Below are positions 16,705-24,314 of a DNA stretch of 64,000 nucleotides, in pieces. Below the pieces are notes generated by a model. The model did no database searches and was not told the DNA's origin. It saw only the letters and a list, made by a program, of their open reading frames with translations. Source of the stretch: RGIG5612 sp017511185. GTDB taxonomy: Bacteria; Bacillota; Clostridia; Lachnospirales; Lachnospiraceae. The position numbers and the translations under genes were made by a program. The first letter of the stretch is position 1; each line of letters opens with the position of its first letter. The stretch is taken from assembly GCA_017511185.1 (NCBI GenBank), contig JAFWLF010000085.1, positions 62,001 through 126,000 of the forward strand. The letters run 5' to 3'.

Positions 16705-17648
16705 TGAAAAAGAAAAAAGGCATCTATCTTTTCATTGGCATAATATGCTTAGTCCTTATCTGTTCTATTACGAATCACGTTGTTCTTGCATCCGATGATA
16801 ATACGTTTATTGGACCGGAAACAATTGAGGAAGATTTGTCTTCGGATATTGATAAAATCCTTTCTGCATATTGGATTGTCAGTTCAAAAGATGGAATCTT
16901 AAAAAAAGAAGACATAGATTTCAGCCGGGCACAAAAAATATATTATGTTTCGCCGGCTGACTTTTATAAAGATAAAAAGGTTACTGCGGAGTCGTTAAAA
17001 GAAATAATCAATAGCTCGGAATATATTTACGAGTTGAAGATTGAAAGAGAGTATAACACCATCCATATGACATTGGGTATTGGTTCAGAACCGGATCCGG
17101 AATTAATAGAAAAAGGCATTCTGACTGATGACCAAATAGCGTATTTAAAAGAAAAAGCTGGAAAATGGAGCGTTATTTCACATAACGCTTTGGATGTACC
17201 TTTTCCTGATCCTACACAAAATGGTATTAGGGAACAGGATGATATGGAAATAATGGAAGCATTCCTGGAGCTGGAAGATATCCATAATGCGGAGATTTAT
17301 TTTATCGGACGTTTGAATAACGAACTTGCGAAGTATGCTGTCGTTTTTACCGGGAAAAAGACGGAAACAGGAGAAGATGAGATCATATTTGTAGGCGTGG
17401 AGCAGCTGGAATACGACACTAATGGGGAACTCGTATATAGCTGGTATGATGGGATCCATGATTATACCAAAGCAAAGTATACCTATGCACAAGTGCGGAA
17501 ACTATACAAAAGGAGTTCATTTAACAACCGATTACTTGATTCTATAGCTGATCTTACAGGCACAGGAGCCTTGGTTTGGATTTGCATTGCCGTTGTGGTC
17601 GTAGGAGGCGTTGTTGCAATAATTGTTGGCAAGAAAAAAGCTGGTTAA
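16704..17648 (+). CDS. Secreted, C-terminally membrane-anchored protein of unknown function
   Basis: The 314-residue protein begins with a lysine-rich signal sequence (MKKKKGIYLFIGIICLVLIC). It ends with a hydrophobic segment, VWICIAVVVVGGVVAIIVG, followed by KKKAG, so the body is predicted to face outside. The ectodomain is acidic with no family I recognise. It occupies the position held by the serpin in the intact sigma/anti-sigma operon: its start overlaps the anti-sigma tail remnant in the same TAATG fashion. I infer that it was once, or still is, an accessory output of an ECF-controlled cassette. The next gene follows after 18 bases. Confidence 0.75.
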   Translation: MKKKKGIYLFIGIICLVLICSITNHVVLASDDNTFIGPETIEEDLSSDIDKILSAYWIVSSKDGILKKEDIDFSRAQKIYYVSPADFYKDKKVTAESLKEIINSSEYIYELKIEREYNTIHMTLGIGSEPDPELIEKGILTDDQIAYLKEKAGKWSVISHNALDVPFPDPTQNGIREQDDMEIMEAFLELEDIHNAEIYFIGRLNNELAKYAVVFTGKKTETGEDEIIFVGVEQLEYDTNGELVYSWYDGIHDYTKAKYTYAQVRKLYKRSSFNNRLLDSIADLTGTGALVWICIAVVVVGGVVAIIVGKKKAG

Positions 17649-17666
17649 GTCAAAGAGGCAAATGAA

Positions 17667-18089
17667 ATGAAAAAAAGATTAATCGTTATTGCGGCAGTGA
17701 TTGTAATTGCTGTGATTACTGTACTGCTTTTGGCTCCGAGAATTATTGGGAAAAAACCGTTTAAGAATATACAGGCATCTGATATTGATGCCGCAACAGC
17801 TCACTTATATCCACCGGATACAGTCATTCAGATTGATGATTTGGATACATTTGCCGGTCTGCTTCGTGAACTTGTCATTTATCAAAGGAAGGAACCTTCT
17901 TATCCTCCTCCAGCCGGCGCAGAAGTTGTGTTCACACTGTACCTTTCAGATGGAAGTCAGATGGAAATATCTGAAGATAATACGTTTCTTGAGATTGACG
18001 GCGTTAGTTACAGAGTAAAATATGCGCCAAGCGAGGCATTACAGAGTTTTGCATATGGATTGTTATATCAGCAGCAAACAAATAATTAG
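17667..18089 (+). CDS. Small membrane-anchored extracytoplasmic protein, unknown function
   Basis: The 140-residue protein has one N-terminal membrane segment (IVIAAVIVIAVITVLLLAP). A roughly 110-residue outside domain begins KPFKNIQASDIDAATAHLYPP and contains LSDGSQMEISEDN and YAPSEALQSFAYG. This pattern of a PP-dipeptide followed by alternating strands occurs in small Clostridia surface proteins, perhaps the DUF5301-like group, but I cannot confirm it. It follows the upstream membrane protein by 18 bases with GAGGCAAATGAA as ribosome site, so they are likely co-transcribed. Confidence 0.65.
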   Translation: MKKRLIVIAAVIVIAVITVLLLAPRIIGKKPFKNIQASDIDAATAHLYPPDTVIQIDDLDTFAGLLRELVIYQRKEPSYPPPAGAEVVFTLYLSDGSQMEISEDNTFLEIDGVSYRVKYAPSEALQSFAYGLLYQQQTNN

Positions 18090-18200
18090 TTGATCTGTTT
18101 CCTGCAATGGAAAGAATTATTGAAAAGAATAGACAGAATCATAAAGATATTTTTTAAGAGGTTTGGAAAGGACAATGGCCAGGAGATTGCGTTAGAATAA

Positions 18201-18234
18201 TTGACAAACATATAAAGTAATTATAAAATAATTA
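18201..18234 (+). promoter_or_regulatory. brnTA promoter with overlapping palindromic operator
   Basis: TTGACA (18201-18206) is followed by TAAAAT (18224-18229, spacing 17). A perfect inverted repeat, TAATTAT-AAA-ATAATTA (18218-18234), covers the -10 region and the first base of the toxin start codon. BrnA antitoxins repress their own promoters, so this is a good operator candidate. Transcription would start almost at the ATG, giving a leaderless or near-leaderless mRNA. Confidence 0.6.
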
Positions 18235-18521
18235 TGAAAATAAAATTTGAATGGGATGAAGAAAAAGAAAAAAGAAATATTAAAAAACATGGACTCTCTT
18301 TTAAAGAGGCAGCAACAGTTTTTTTAGATGAGGCCGCAATTTTATTTGATGATCCGGAGCATTCTGAAGAAGAGGAAAGATTTCTTATATTAGGGATGAC
18401 ATCGTCAGCGAATCTTTGTATTGTGTGTCATTGCTATCGCGCAACAGATACAACAATAAGGATTGTTTCAGCAAGAGGTGCAACAAAAAAAGAGGAAAAA
18501 ATATATGTTAGAGGAATATAA
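18234..18521 (+). CDS. brnT: BrnT-family ribonuclease toxin
   Basis: BrnT is a RelE-fold toxin that cuts RNA. The 95-residue protein shows the family pattern: FEWDEEKEKRNIKKHGLSF near the N-terminus, a DDPEHSEEEERF segment, and the closing IRIVSARGATKKEEKIY. Length and gene order (toxin first, antitoxin overlapping behind) are as expected. No ribosome site precedes the ATG, consistent with the near-leaderless promoter described just upstream. The antitoxin start lies 17 bases before the toxin stop. Confidence 0.9.
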   Translation: MKIKFEWDEEKEKRNIKKHGLSFKEAATVFLDEAAILFDDPEHSEEEERFLILGMTSSANLCIVCHCYRATDTTIRIVSARGATKKEEKIYVRGI

Positions 18522-18756
18522 TATTGACGAATTAAATCCGAGACCGAATCACTATGCAAAAGAATTAAAAAAACAGATAACAATTAAACTTGCGCCGTTT
18601 GTAATAGATTATTTCAAAGAAGAAGCGAGCGAAACCGGCATCCCCTATCAGACCCTGATGAATTTGTATTTAGTTGATTGTGTCAAAAAAAAGAAAAAAC
18701 TAAGTATTACCTGGAAAAGCTCAAATGGCAACAAAACGGCAACAATAACCAAATAA
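18505..18756 (+). CDS. brnA: BrnA-type antitoxin
   Basis: The 83-residue partner begins MLEEYNIDELNPRPN and contains a ribbon-helix-helix-like region, QITIKLAPFVIDYFKEE, then GIPYQTLMNLYL. This matches BrnA antitoxins that bind DNA as dimers and block BrnT. I place the start at 18505, behind AGAGGAAAAAAT, rather than at an upstream in-frame ATG at 18463 that lacks a ribosome site. It overlaps brnT, so the two are coupled. Confidence 0.82.
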   Translation: MLEEYNIDELNPRPNHYAKELKKQITIKLAPFVIDYFKEEASETGIPYQTLMNLYLVDCVKKKKKLSITWKSSNGNKTATITK

Positions 18757-18777
18757 GTCATATTTAATAGCATAAAC

Positions 18778-18817
18778 GACCTTGAGTCAGAGTTAAGTCT
18801 CTGGCTTGGGGTCTTTT
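18778..18817 (+). terminator. Rho-independent terminator of the brnTA operon
   Basis: GACCTTGAGTCAGAG (18778-18792) pairs over 15 positions, including four G-T pairs, with CTCTGGCTTGGGGTC (18799-18813), then TTTT. It is clearly related in sequence to the terminator at 12934-12969, with the same stem and loop lengths. Confidence 0.8.
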
Positions 18818-18972
18818 CATTTCCGTATAGTTTTTATTTGGTCTTTCAGCTTTTTCTTAATATAATATCAGTGATGTCGAAAGAGTGTCATATTCCTTCG
18901 CGCTTCATACCTCGTGAATTCGTATAAGTATAAAAAACTATTTTATTATCCAGGACGGTGAAGGTGGTTTTT

Positions 18973-19566
18973 ATGAAAAAAATAGCATTTATTGTAAGCG
19001 GATTAATATTAATGCTGGTTTTAGCTGCCTGCGGTGAAGGGAGTTCTTCAAAGGATGATTTAACGCCAACAAATAATAGCAGCAGTATAGAACAGGCAAC
19101 AGATAATGACAAACAAGATAATCAGAGTCAAGGAAAAACAGAGGAAGCGGAGTCTGATACACAGATTTATGATGACAGCGGAATGGAAGTCTATAACGCT
19201 GGTGGTATTAGAATCGTTGTTAAGAGCCTGGAAGAAGAAATGATGGATTGGGACCTTTTGGGACAAAACCTCACTGTCTATATCGAAAATAATACTGACC
19301 AAAATATTAGTGTAGATTTAAGATATGCCGCTGTAAATGGTTCCGAGGGAAAGTATCAAAGGGATCCTCTCGGACCTAACGACATTCCGGGAGAAACCGT
19401 GCTGGCTGGAAGAAAAGCACTTGTAGGCTTCTTCTTTTTGAATCCCAATCCTTCAGAGTCAATCGGTATTGAACAAATTGAGAATTTGGAACTCTCATTC
19501 CATATCTATAATTCGGACACCGGGGATGAAATATTTGATACCGGTATCGTCTCACTGACCTTTTAA
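18973..19566 (+). CDS. Lipoprotein with an Ig-like outside domain, unknown function
   Basis: The 197-residue precursor has a lipoprotein signal (LVLAAC, cleavage before Cys near residue 21) and then a low-complexity Ser/Asn/Asp/Gln linker. The folded domain starts near VYNAGGIRIVVKSL and contains NLTVYIENNTDQNISVDLRY, a pattern typical of DUF4352-like immunoglobulin folds in Firmicute lipoproteins. I start at 18973 behind AAGGTGG. It lies 27 bases before a second lipoprotein gene, so the two form an operon close to the sigma-factor operon. Binding partner unknown. Confidence 0.75.
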   Translation: MKKIAFIVSGLILMLVLAACGEGSSSKDDLTPTNNSSSIEQATDNDKQDNQSQGKTEEAESDTQIYDDSGMEVYNAGGIRIVVKSLEEEMMDWDLLGQNLTVYIENNTDQNISVDLRYAAVNGSEGKYQRDPLGPNDIPGETVLAGRKALVGFFFLNPNPSESIGIEQIENLELSFHIYNSDTGDEIFDTGIVSLTF

Positions 19567-19593
19567 GGGATATAACAAAGAGGAGAAAACCAC

Positions 19594-20313
19594 ATGAGAA
19601 CAATAAAAGTAATTGGAATTCTGTTAGTTGCAATAGTAATGTCTTTTAGCCTTGCAGCATGCGGAAGTAATGGCGGAAATGTTCCACAGGAATCTGGTCA
19701 CCAGAGTGCAGCATCGGAGGTATCATCCGAATTTGATACCGAAACGTTTAGCAGCGATCTTACAAGCGAAAGCAATGATGAAACTGCTTCACAGGATTCT
19801 GGTTATCAGAGTGAAGCACCGGTGATAGCATCCGTATATGATGTTGGAGCATTTAGTGTCGCCCTTCCGACAGGCTGGGCGGCCTTCCCGCAGACTAATA
19901 ATCAGGGAGTCAGAGATGCAAACGGAAATATGCCTATTGATGAAAAGACGATTCTTCTGGCGAAAGGTGCTGATAATGAATTGGATGCCATGCGCGGGCC
20001 GAATATCCGCATTTACTGCTATGGAAATGATGTCATGCGTACTGGTGAAGAAATAGGTGATTACTTTATAAATGGTAAAGACATTGATGTTGTTATCAAC
20101 GGTAAAGTGTGCGTGGCTTACAGCGGAGAATACACCCCAGGCTGTTTCTATGATTATATTGAATATGAGGCAGTTGACTTAGGCTATGATATTTGGATTC
20201 AAACCGCTGTTGATGGCAACAAAACAGGCATCAGCTGGGATAGTGAGGATGTTCAGTTAATTTTGAACAGCCTCACTGGAACAGAAAAATATAAAGATTT
20301 CTTTTTTAACTGA
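19594..20313 (+). CDS. Lipoprotein with an internally repeated linker, unknown function
   Basis: The 239-residue precursor has a signal ending FSLAAC and a Ser/Glu-rich linker. The linker contains an imperfect repeat: QESGHQSAASEVSSEFD and, about 38 residues later, QDSGYQSEAPVIASVYD. The second copy leads into the folded domain (VGAFSVALPTGW), which resembles surface proteins with a PsbP-like or DUF4367-like strand pattern; I cannot assign it. The ribosome site is AAGAGGAG. The gene ends 73 bases before the ECF sigma operon, and a weak promoter region lies between. Confidence 0.75.
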   Translation: MRTIKVIGILLVAIVMSFSLAACGSNGGNVPQESGHQSAASEVSSEFDTETFSSDLTSESNDETASQDSGYQSEAPVIASVYDVGAFSVALPTGWAAFPQTNNQGVRDANGNMPIDEKTILLAKGADNELDAMRGPNIRIYCYGNDVMRTGEEIGDYFINGKDIDVVINGKVCVAYSGEYTPGCFYDYIEYEAVDLGYDIWIQTAVDGNKTGISWDSEDVQLILNSLTGTEKYKDFFFN

Positions 20314-20355
20314 CGTTCTTATCACAATATCTTAAAATTTTTCCTGTCTATATAG

Positions 20356-20370
20356 TTGAAGGACCTTCAA
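20356..20370. promoter_or_regulatory. Perfect palindrome upstream of the sigma factor gene
   Basis: TTGAAGG-A-CCTTCAA forms a perfect 7-bp inverted repeat with a one-base centre, 16 bases before the sigma start and just before its ribosome site (AGAGAGGA). It could be an operator or part of the autoregulated promoter. Function is inferred from position only. Confidence 0.4.
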
Positions 20371-20386
20371 ACCAGCAGAGAGGAAC

Positions 20387-20950
20387 ATGATCATGGACGA
20401 TGTACAGATCATCGGACTATTCTGGGAAAGAGACGAGAATGCGATCCGTGAAGCGGATCAGAAATACGGCGCATACTGTTATGCGATCGCATTCAATATC
20501 CTGTCGAATACAGAGGATGCAAAAGAATGCGTGAATGATGTCTGGCAGAAGACGTGGGAGACGATTCCTCCGAACCGTCCGAAATACTTCAGAGCCTGGC
20601 TTGGGAAAGTTTGCCGTAACGCAGCACTGAATATCTGGCACCGAAATCATGCGCAGAAACGGAATCACGGAATGGATGTGCTCCTAAGCGAATTAGAAGA
20701 ATGCATCCCTTCCCCGCTGAGCGTGGAAGAGCAGATTGAAAACCAGGCGATCAGTGCCTGCATCAACATGTGGCTGACATCACTGCCAAAAGAGGAACGC
20801 ATTCTTTTTGTCCGTCGGTACTGGTTTGGTGATTCTGTGAAACAGTTGGCTAAAGAACATGGTATTTCTTCAGAACAACTGTCGCAGATCATGTTTAGAC
20901 TCCGCAAGGACCTGAAAAAAGTCCTGGAAGAGGAGGGCATTCAGTTATGA
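20387..20950 (+). CDS. ECF-type RNA polymerase sigma factor
   Basis: The 187-residue protein has sigma region 2 (YCYAIAFNILSNTEDAKECVNDV near residues 28-50, then FRAWLGKVCRNAALNIWH). Region 4 follows (LPKEERILFVRRYWFGDSVKQLA with a helix-turn-helix near 145-180). The sequence belongs to the ECF group. Its stop overlaps the start of the anti-sigma gene (ATGA), the standard arrangement for a sigma kept inactive by a membrane partner. PrsW proteases nearby supply the likely release mechanism. The inducing signal is unknown, but the outputs in the neighbourhood are lipoproteins and a protease inhibitor, which suggests envelope or protease stress. Confidence 0.9.
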   Translation: MIMDDVQIIGLFWERDENAIREADQKYGAYCYAIAFNILSNTEDAKECVNDVWQKTWETIPPNRPKYFRAWLGKVCRNAALNIWHRNHAQKRNHGMDVLLSELEECIPSPLSVEEQIENQAISACINMWLTSLPKEERILFVRRYWFGDSVKQLAKEHGISSEQLSQIMFRLRKDLKKVLEEEGIQL

Positions 20951-21906
20951 TGGATAAAAACATTCGTTTATTTCAGGCAATCACAGATATAGATGACGCG
21001 ATCATTGAGGAAGCACAGCGTAATAAAACATCGCAAAAAAATAGTAAGGTGTTTTATACAGCGGTGATCGCAGCTGCAGCCGCAGCCTGCGTGATTCTTG
21101 TTGGAGTCTTACTTTATAGCGGTGCGATAGGAGGCGGCAGAGGCGGCTCTATGGCAGGTGGCGGCGAAATCCCGGCAGGTGGCGGCGCTGATATAGAAGA
21201 GAGGGATTACAGCCCGATCGCTTATAAAGATCTTGCACTGCCAACAGCAAACGGCATTCCGGGAGGAGCGGACATGACCTATGGCAGCGGCGGTGCTTCG
21301 GCGGATATCACCACTTTTAATGAGAGCAATCTTCAAGAGATCTCCTGCTGCGGGATTCTGGAAGGAAAGATCCTGCAGATCTATCCGAAAGAGTACGCTG
21401 TTGATTTCTACGATGATAAATTCGGAGAAGTCCAGCTTTTCCATGGGAAAGCCTATTCGATCGTTTACGAAATGGAAATTGAAAAAGTATGGTATGGAGA
21501 TGACTTTGCAGCGGGGCAGACGTTTCTTGTAGAAGATGAATACTTTCAGCTGGATCCCCTTGCATCACTGGTGGAAGGCCGCACCTATGTGATCCCAATT
21601 TATGTAGCAGGTGACCAGATAGGAGAAGCCATATATTCTGTACATGAGCTTGCCCCGGGGGACTTTACCCGTGACAGCATCTACAGCACCGTATACCCAT
21701 ACCACCCGCAGATCACAAAGACAGAAGATGGAAACTATCTTGTGACAAGCGATTGGCAGACACTTACGGCAGATCCTTGCAGAGAAGTCATTGCAGATGA
21801 GGATGATTTTGAACCATATTATCAGGATAAACTCCGTCTGGTTTACGGCGATGACTTTGCAGAACGGCTTCACTTGCTCGTGCAGGAACAGTTGGGAGAG
21901 AAATAA
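20947..21906 (+). CDS. Membrane-bound anti-sigma factor-like protein
   Basis: The 319-residue protein has a short cytoplasmic N-terminus (about 35 residues) and one membrane segment (FYTAVIAAAAAACVILVGVL, residues 36-57). A glycine-rich linker (GGGRGGSMAGGGE) and a roughly 230-residue outside domain follow. Overlap with the sigma gene and single-pass topology point to an anti-sigma role, although the cytoplasmic part is shorter than in classical ZAS-domain proteins and no zinc motif is present. The C-terminal VYGDDFAERLHLL segment is duplicated at 16588-16704. The stop overlaps the serpin start (TAATG). A substrate of the two PrsW proteases is a reasonable inference. Confidence 0.75.
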   Translation: MMDKNIRLFQAITDIDDAIIEEAQRNKTSQKNSKVFYTAVIAAAAAACVILVGVLLYSGAIGGGRGGSMAGGGEIPAGGGADIEERDYSPIAYKDLALPTANGIPGGADMTYGSGGASADITTFNESNLQEISCCGILEGKILQIYPKEYAVDFYDDKFGEVQLFHGKAYSIVYEMEIEKVWYGDDFAAGQTFLVEDEYFQLDPLASLVEGRTYVIPIYVAGDQIGEAIYSVHELAPGDFTRDSIYSTVYPYHPQITKTEDGNYLVTSDWQTLTADPCREVIADEDDFEPYYQDKLRLVYGDDFAERLHLLVQEQLGEK

Positions 21907-23267
21907 TGAAAAAGAAAACAAAGACCTTAATTATAATTGCAGCAACCGCCGTGATCGTCGTTGCCGGGATCATCGTCGTGCTTTCTTTAAGAAAGAGCAG
22001 TCAGACGAGTACCAGTACCAGCTACCCGGGCGGGGTAAAAACCGTGACAGCCGCATATCCGGAGACTTTTTCCCAAACCATGAATGCACAGGAATTTCTG
22101 GAAGGAACTTCCTACATGGAATGGATGGAGTCCTACCGGGAACAGTTGTCAAAATCAATAAGCATACAGAAGGAATTGAATCACTACTACACTGCGATCA
22201 TCCCGCGTCTGTTGATCGCAGAAGATGAGAATACAGTCTGTTCCCCTCTTAATACTTATATTGCATTCTCTATGTTAGCTGAGGTGTCCGGAGGAAATAC
22301 CCGCAAACAGATCCTGGAAATGCTTGGCGCATCAGACATTGAGACAGTGCGTGAAAACGTATCCGCTCTCTGGGAGAGCAACTATGTGGATACGCCGGTT
22401 CTCAAAAGTGTTCTGGCAAATTCTTTATGGTTGAATAATGGAATGCATTATAAAGAAGACACCTTGAACAGACTGGCAGAACAATACTATGCGTCCTCTT
22501 TCAGCGGCACACCAGCTTCTCCGGAACTGGACAACGCGCTGCGGAAATGGACGGATGATAATACCGGTGGTCTTTTATCGGAGTATACCAAAGACATGTC
22601 TACCGATCCGGAATTGGTAATGGAGATACTTTCCACAATCTACTTTCAGGCCATGTGGCTGGAAGATTTTCAGGAGAGCCGCAATACCCGGGAAATATTC
22701 CATGGAACAACCGGGGATACGACGGTAGATATGATGCATCAGGATGATATGTTGAATGTCTATCACACCGATAAGTTCACTGCTGTCGGTCTATCGTTAA
22801 TGAACAGCGGGTCCATGTATTTTCTGCTGCCGGATGAGGGTGTGGATGTCAATACACTTGCCGGGGATCCGGCCATCATGAATATCGTCCAATATGACAT
22901 GGATGATGAAAACTGGACATATCCGATCGTTCATCTTTCACTGCCAAAGTTTAAGGTGTCCGGCAAGATTGATCTGATCGATGCTGTCCGATCACTTGGT
23001 GTTACAGATGCCCTGGATCATACCGTTGCTGATTTTACCCCATTAACAACAGACAGAGACGATATATACCTCGACAAAGCAGAACATGCTGCCATGATCG
23101 AGATCGATGAGCATGGTGTAACTGGCGCTGCCTATACAGAACTTGCGCTGGCTGGTGCCGGAATGCCTGAAGAGGAAATGAATTTTGTCGTTGATCGGCC
23201 GTTTCTGTTTATCGTTACCGCCAGAGATGGTTCCATTCTCTTTACAGGCATTGTAAGGAATCTTTAA
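21906..23267 (+). CDS. Membrane-anchored serpin (serine protease inhibitor)
   Basis: Serpins trap proteases by offering a reactive loop. The 453-residue protein starts with an uncleaved-looking membrane anchor (LIIIAATAVIVVAGIIVVL) and a Ser/Thr linker. The full serpin fold follows, with NTVCSPLNTYIAFSMLAE, WLNNGMHYK and the closing DRPFLFIVTARDGSILFTG. The hinge region, DEHGVTGAAYTELA, has small residues where inhibitory serpins need them. Counting 17 residues from the hinge Glu places the cleavage site near AGAG, so elastase- or subtilisin-like targets are plausible. It is translationally coupled to the anti-sigma gene and ends in a terminator, so it is the operon's effector. Confidence 0.9.
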   Translation: MKKKTKTLIIIAATAVIVVAGIIVVLSLRKSSQTSTSTSYPGGVKTVTAAYPETFSQTMNAQEFLEGTSYMEWMESYREQLSKSISIQKELNHYYTAIIPRLLIAEDENTVCSPLNTYIAFSMLAEVSGGNTRKQILEMLGASDIETVRENVSALWESNYVDTPVLKSVLANSLWLNNGMHYKEDTLNRLAEQYYASSFSGTPASPELDNALRKWTDDNTGGLLSEYTKDMSTDPELVMEILSTIYFQAMWLEDFQESRNTREIFHGTTGDTTVDMMHQDDMLNVYHTDKFTAVGLSLMNSGSMYFLLPDEGVDVNTLAGDPAIMNIVQYDMDDENWTYPIVHLSLPKFKVSGKIDLIDAVRSLGVTDALDHTVADFTPLTTDRDDIYLDKAEHAAMIEIDEHGVTGAAYTELALAGAGMPEEEMNFVVDRPFLFIVTARDGSILFTGIVRNL

Positions 23268-23303
23268 TGGTAATTATTTTAAGAGGAGTTAAGCTAAAGC
23301 ATA

Positions 23304-23336
23304 AGACCTTACTGTTGAATTCAGTAAGGTCTTTTT
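23304..23336 (+). terminator. Rho-independent terminator of the sigma/anti-sigma/serpin operon
   Basis: AGACCTTACTG (23304-23314) pairs perfectly with CAGTAAGGTCT (23322-23332), followed by a T-run. Confidence 0.85.
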
Positions 23337-23376
23337 GTATGATTATCCCATCAGATGCTGCGCAGGAGAGCTCCTT

Positions 23377-23918
23377 ATGGAAAGACTGAATAAACCTGAA
23401 AAAAAAACAAACCGGATCAAAGGATACGCTATACCGATTGGCATCCTTTATCTGGCTTTGCAGCACTGTTTTTATCTTGCCGGGCATTATCTTGCCTCAT
23501 GGTTTGGATTCACGCCGTTTTTACCGAAGATTCCTTTGGATGATATGATACCGATCGTGTCGATCTTTATCATTCCTTATATCTGGTCATATGTGTATTG
23601 GGCGATGGGACCGATGGTGGTTTCCAAATGTAAAAAGGATCATTTTGCAGACTTTATGGCTGCGGTTCTTGTAGCCTGTACAGCGGGCATGCTTGTCCTT
23701 GCATTCTTCCCGACCTTTATGGACAGAGTTGCAGAGGGACTTTTTGTTGTTCCGCAAAACCCGACTATCTTTGATAAATTACGCATGTTCTGGATATCGT
23801 GACAGGCGTCATACTCGCAGTCATTGCTTATACTGTATGCAAGAAGTTTCACTGGGGAAGAATGTTCGCACCGATCGAGCGTCTTTGCGCTAAATGGAAA
23901 GGAAAAACAGGATCCTAA
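23377..23918 (+). pseudogene. PAP2-family membrane phosphatase gene with its catalytic core deleted
   Basis: The first frame (from the ATG at 23377, ribosome site GCAGGAGAG) encodes the N-terminal membrane half, ending PTIFDKLRMFWIS before a stop at 23800. The protein family continues normally in another frame from about 23790, with LDIVTGVILAVIAYTVCKK to a stop at 23916. In intact relatives these parts are joined by about 60 residues bearing the catalytic NxxPSxHC and H-x3-D motifs, absent here. An internal deletion thus removed the active site and shifted the frame. The product would have been a lipid or pyrophosphate phosphatase. Confidence 0.75.
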
Positions 23919-23925
23919 ATTTATT

Positions 23926-23954
23926 TTGTGGGAATAGGTTATTCGTGGTACAAT
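23926..23954 (+). promoter_or_regulatory. Promoter of the small membrane protein gene
   Basis: TTGTGG (23926-23931) and TACAAT (23949-23954) are spaced by 17 bases, 32 bases before the start codon and its AAAGGAGG ribosome site. Confidence 0.5.
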
Positions 23955-23986
23955 ATTTATCACGATAAACTAAAGGAGGCTGTTTT

Positions 23987-24250
23987 ATGGAGCAAAATCG
24001 TAACCTTCCAACACCTGGAAGCGTTCTGGCATTAGGTATCATTGGTCTTGCAACTTGTGGAACAGGCATCATTGGATTGATCTTTTCTATTATTGCAATT
24101 TCTAAAGCAGGAAAGTTTAGACAAGGCAGTACGGAAAGATCCGGTCAGGTCAATACGGGAAGAGCACTTGGAATCGTAGGCTTAATTCTCAGTATCCTGA
24201 TGATCATCCTCTGGATCGTTTTGATCGCTGTAGGCGCATTTAACCAATAA
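23987..24250 (+). CDS. DUF4190-like small two-pass membrane protein
   Basis: The 87-residue protein has two glycine-rich hydrophobic hairpins (LALGIIGLATCGTGIIGLIF and ALGIVGLILSILMIILWIV) separated by a short basic/polar loop containing KAGKFRQGSTERSGQ. This is the DUF4190 pattern, often found in envelope-related Firmicute proteins of unknown function. A strong AAAGGAGG site and its own promoter and terminator show that it is a single-gene unit. It faces PrsW copy B across a shared bidirectional terminator. Confidence 0.7.
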   Translation: MEQNRNLPTPGSVLALGIIGLATCGTGIIGLIFSIIAISKAGKFRQGSTERSGQVNTGRALGIVGLILSILMIILWIVLIAVGAFNQ

Positions 24251-24274
24251 TAAATACCAGTACTCAACAGCAGA

Positions 24275-24300
24275 AAACCGGGCGGGAAACCGCCCGGTTT
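24275..24300. terminator. Bidirectional terminator between convergent genes
   Basis: AAACCGGGCGG-GAAA-CCGCCCGGTTT is a perfect 11-bp stem with a GNRA-type loop, flanked by A-runs on the left and T on the right. It serves the DUF4190-like gene (plus) and PrsW copy B (minus). Confidence 0.8.
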
Positions 24301-24314
24301 GATTATGAATAATT

